Shown here: positions 62,785 to 64,000 of the stretch, in pieces
Position numbering within the stretch: position 1 is the stretch's first letter
Layout of the letters: every line of letters starts with the position of its first letter
From: Mycobacterium asiaticum DSM 44297
Lineage (GTDB): Bacteria > Actinomycetota > Actinomycetes > Mycobacteriales > Mycobacteriaceae
Assembly: GCF_000613245.1 (NCBI RefSeq)
Contig: NZ_HG964939.1
Span: 107,724-171,723 of the forward strand
Reading direction: 5' to 3'
Length of the DNA: 64,000 nucleotides
Translations under genes and position numbers: made by a program
Notes under the pieces: model-generated
Databases searched by the model: none
What the model was told of the DNA's origin: nothing
Seen by the model: the letters and a program-made list of their open reading frames with translations, nothing else

Positions 62785-64000
62785 CTAGATTGCGCCGAGC
62801 GTCAGCGCCTCGCGGTCGGCGAGGAACGGCATCGGCATCCAGCGCGCGGACAGCAACGCCTCCATGGCGTTGCCCGGAACGGGACGGGACAGCAGGAAAC
62901 CCTGCGCCCGGTGGCAACCGTGTTGCATCAAAGTCAGTGCGGCGGCCGGAGTTTCGACGCCTTCGGCGACCAGTTGCAAACCGAACGCCTCGGCCAGGCC
63001 GATTATGGCGCGCACGATGGCCAGGTCGCCGGCGTTGGTTCCCAGGTCCCGGACGAACCCGGTGTCGATCTTCAGCATGTCGACCGGCAGGGACTTCAGG
63101 TGCGACAGCACCGCGTACCCGGTGCCGAAGTCGTCGATGGCGATCTGGACGCCGACCTCTTTGAGCTCGTGCAGGGTCTTGCGGGTGGTTTCGATGTCGT
63201 GCACCACCGCGCGCTCGGTGATCTCGAGGCAGACCGAGCCGCCGTCGATGCCGAATTCCTCGATGGTGTCCGCGACGGTGCGGACGAAGCCGCGGGTGAT
63301 CAGCTGCACCGGTGAGACGTTGATGCGCAGAATCGCGCTCTGGCCCACCCCGTTCGCGCGCCACCGGCTGAATTCCGAACAGGCGCTTCGCATCACCCAG
63401 CGGCCCAGTTCACCGGCCAGGTTCGTCGACTCGGCGACCCCGATGAACGAATCCGGCAGCAGCAGGCCCCAGATCGGGTGCCGCCAGCGCACCAGCGCTT
63501 CGGCCGCGACGATCGCGCCGGTCCACAGGTCGACCTCAGGCAGGTAGTGCAGCAGCAGGGCTTCGCTGTCGATGTCGCCCTGCAGGTGCAACTCGATGTC
63601 GTTGCGGAATGCGCTCTTTAGCGACATGTCGTCGGTGGACAGGGCGACCTGATTACCGCCGGCGCGCTTGGCCGACAGGACCGCTTCGTCTGCACGACGC
63701 AGCAGGTCGGTGCTGTTATCCCGGCCGGGCATGCCCACAGCCAAGCCGATGCTCACGGTGCGGGTGATCTGGTGGCCGCCGATCGCCAGGCGTTCGCGCA
63801 ACATGGTGCCCAGACGGCGGGCGAACGATTCGGCGGCTGCGCTGGACATCGTCTGATCCGGGATCACCACGAACTCGTCACCGCCGAGGCGGGCGATCAT
63901 GCTCTGGCTGCCCGCGCACACCCGCAGGCGCTGCGCGAAGACGCGGATGAACCAGTCGCCGGCGGTATGCCCCAGGTAGTCGTTGATCGACTTGAGGCGG
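62785..64000 (-). CDS. GGDEF-EAL cyclic-di-GMP protein, 5' end beyond the window
   Basis: The reading frame enters from the window edge (RLKSINDYLGHTAGDWFIRV is coded by 63922-64000), so the true start lies outside. The GGDEF domain keeps an intact GGDEF (RLGGDEFVV). The EAL domain shows AAEALVRWRHP, the ExN/loop residues around LEITERAVV, and DDFGTGYAVLSHLKSLPVDM, all consistent with phosphodiesterase activity. It probably both makes and degrades c-di-GMP or is regulated by one domain. It is 7 bases upstream of the lipoprotein gene, so the second messenger may be tied to envelope polysaccharide output. Confidence 0.9.
   Translation of the reverse strand, partial: RLKSINDYLGHTAGDWFIRVFAQRLRVCAGSQSMIARLGGDEFVVIPDQTMSSAAAESFARRLGTMLRERLAIGGHQITRTVSIGLAVGMPGRDNSTDLLRRADEAVLSAKRAGGNQVALSTDDMSLKSAFRNDIELHLQGDIDSEALLLHYLPEVDLWTGAIVAAEALVRWRHPIWGLLLPDSFIGVAESTNLAGELGRWVMRSACSEFSRWRANGVGQSAILRINVSPVQLITRGFVRTVADTIEEFGIDGGSVCLEITERAVVHDIETTRKTLHELKEVGVQIAIDDFGTGYAVLSHLKSLPVDMLKIDTGFVRDLGTNAGDLAIVRAIIGLAEAFGLQLVAEGVETPAAALTLMQHGCHRAQGFLLSRPVPGNAMEALLSARWMPMPFLADREALTLGAI

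Noticed and set aside
1..64000. CRISPR arrays, rRNA or tRNA genes
   Set aside because: I saw no regularly spaced repeat array and no recognisable rRNA or tRNA sequence. A tRNA scan was not possible here, so a missed tRNA cannot be fully excluded.

Overview
The window looks like a high-GC actinobacterial chromosome, most likely a Mycobacterium or close relative. It carries a REP13E12-type DUF222/HNH gene, a TM0106-type RecB nuclease and an actinobacterial envelope-polysaccharide locus; GTG/TTG starts and 4-nt gene overlaps are common. This assignment rests on gene-family recognition, not on a database search.

Layout. (1) 1-20166: accessory DNA, much of it decayed. It holds a STAND-type NTPase with an N-terminal nuclease-like domain (295-3051), several gene fragments, and a compact ADP-ribose-themed locus: NrtR-like Nudix regulator at 10804, divergent from ankyrin, macro-like and tyrosine-phosphatase genes at 8288-10574. 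A TM0106/RecB-family nuclease (12925-14658), an HNH nuclease coupled to a DGQHR protein (14914-16904) and a rotten second copy of the TM0106 nuclease (17119-18007) follow. (2) 20244-37564: eight tightly overlapping plus-strand genes matching the restriction half of the Dpd (7-deazapurine in DNA) system, in the order dpdE, F, G, H, I, J, K, D. (3) 37719-40266: an IS21-family insertion with a 6-bp target duplication, sitting inside a small gene between the two Dpd halves. (4) 40582-47575: the modification half. Minus-strand genes encode a 298-aa protein, a DGQHR protein, the TGT-like DpdA and a second DGQHR protein. Divergent from them are queC, queE, queD and folE2, which make preQ0 from GTP. 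(5) 48028-54578: a phage- or ICE-like module (family A DNA polymerase, small DNA-binding proteins, large serine recombinase) whose right edge abuts and truncates a DUF222/HNH gene. (6) 54600-64000: host-like chromosome with the DUF222 gene, a polysaccharide operon (Wzz/BY-kinase-like, O-antigen-ligase-like, GT4-FkbM fusion), a lipoprotein and a GGDEF-EAL protein cut by the window end.

How it works together. FolE2, QueD, QueE and QueC should supply preQ0. DpdA with DndB-like partners should exchange guanine in DNA for the 7-deazaguanine. DpdE-K and DpdD form the presumed restriction machine acting on unmodified DNA. The STAND protein and the HNH/DGQHR pair suggest a broader defence island. At least six reading frames are broken by apparent single-base shifts. 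These may be real decay or base-calling errors, and several annotations depend on which.
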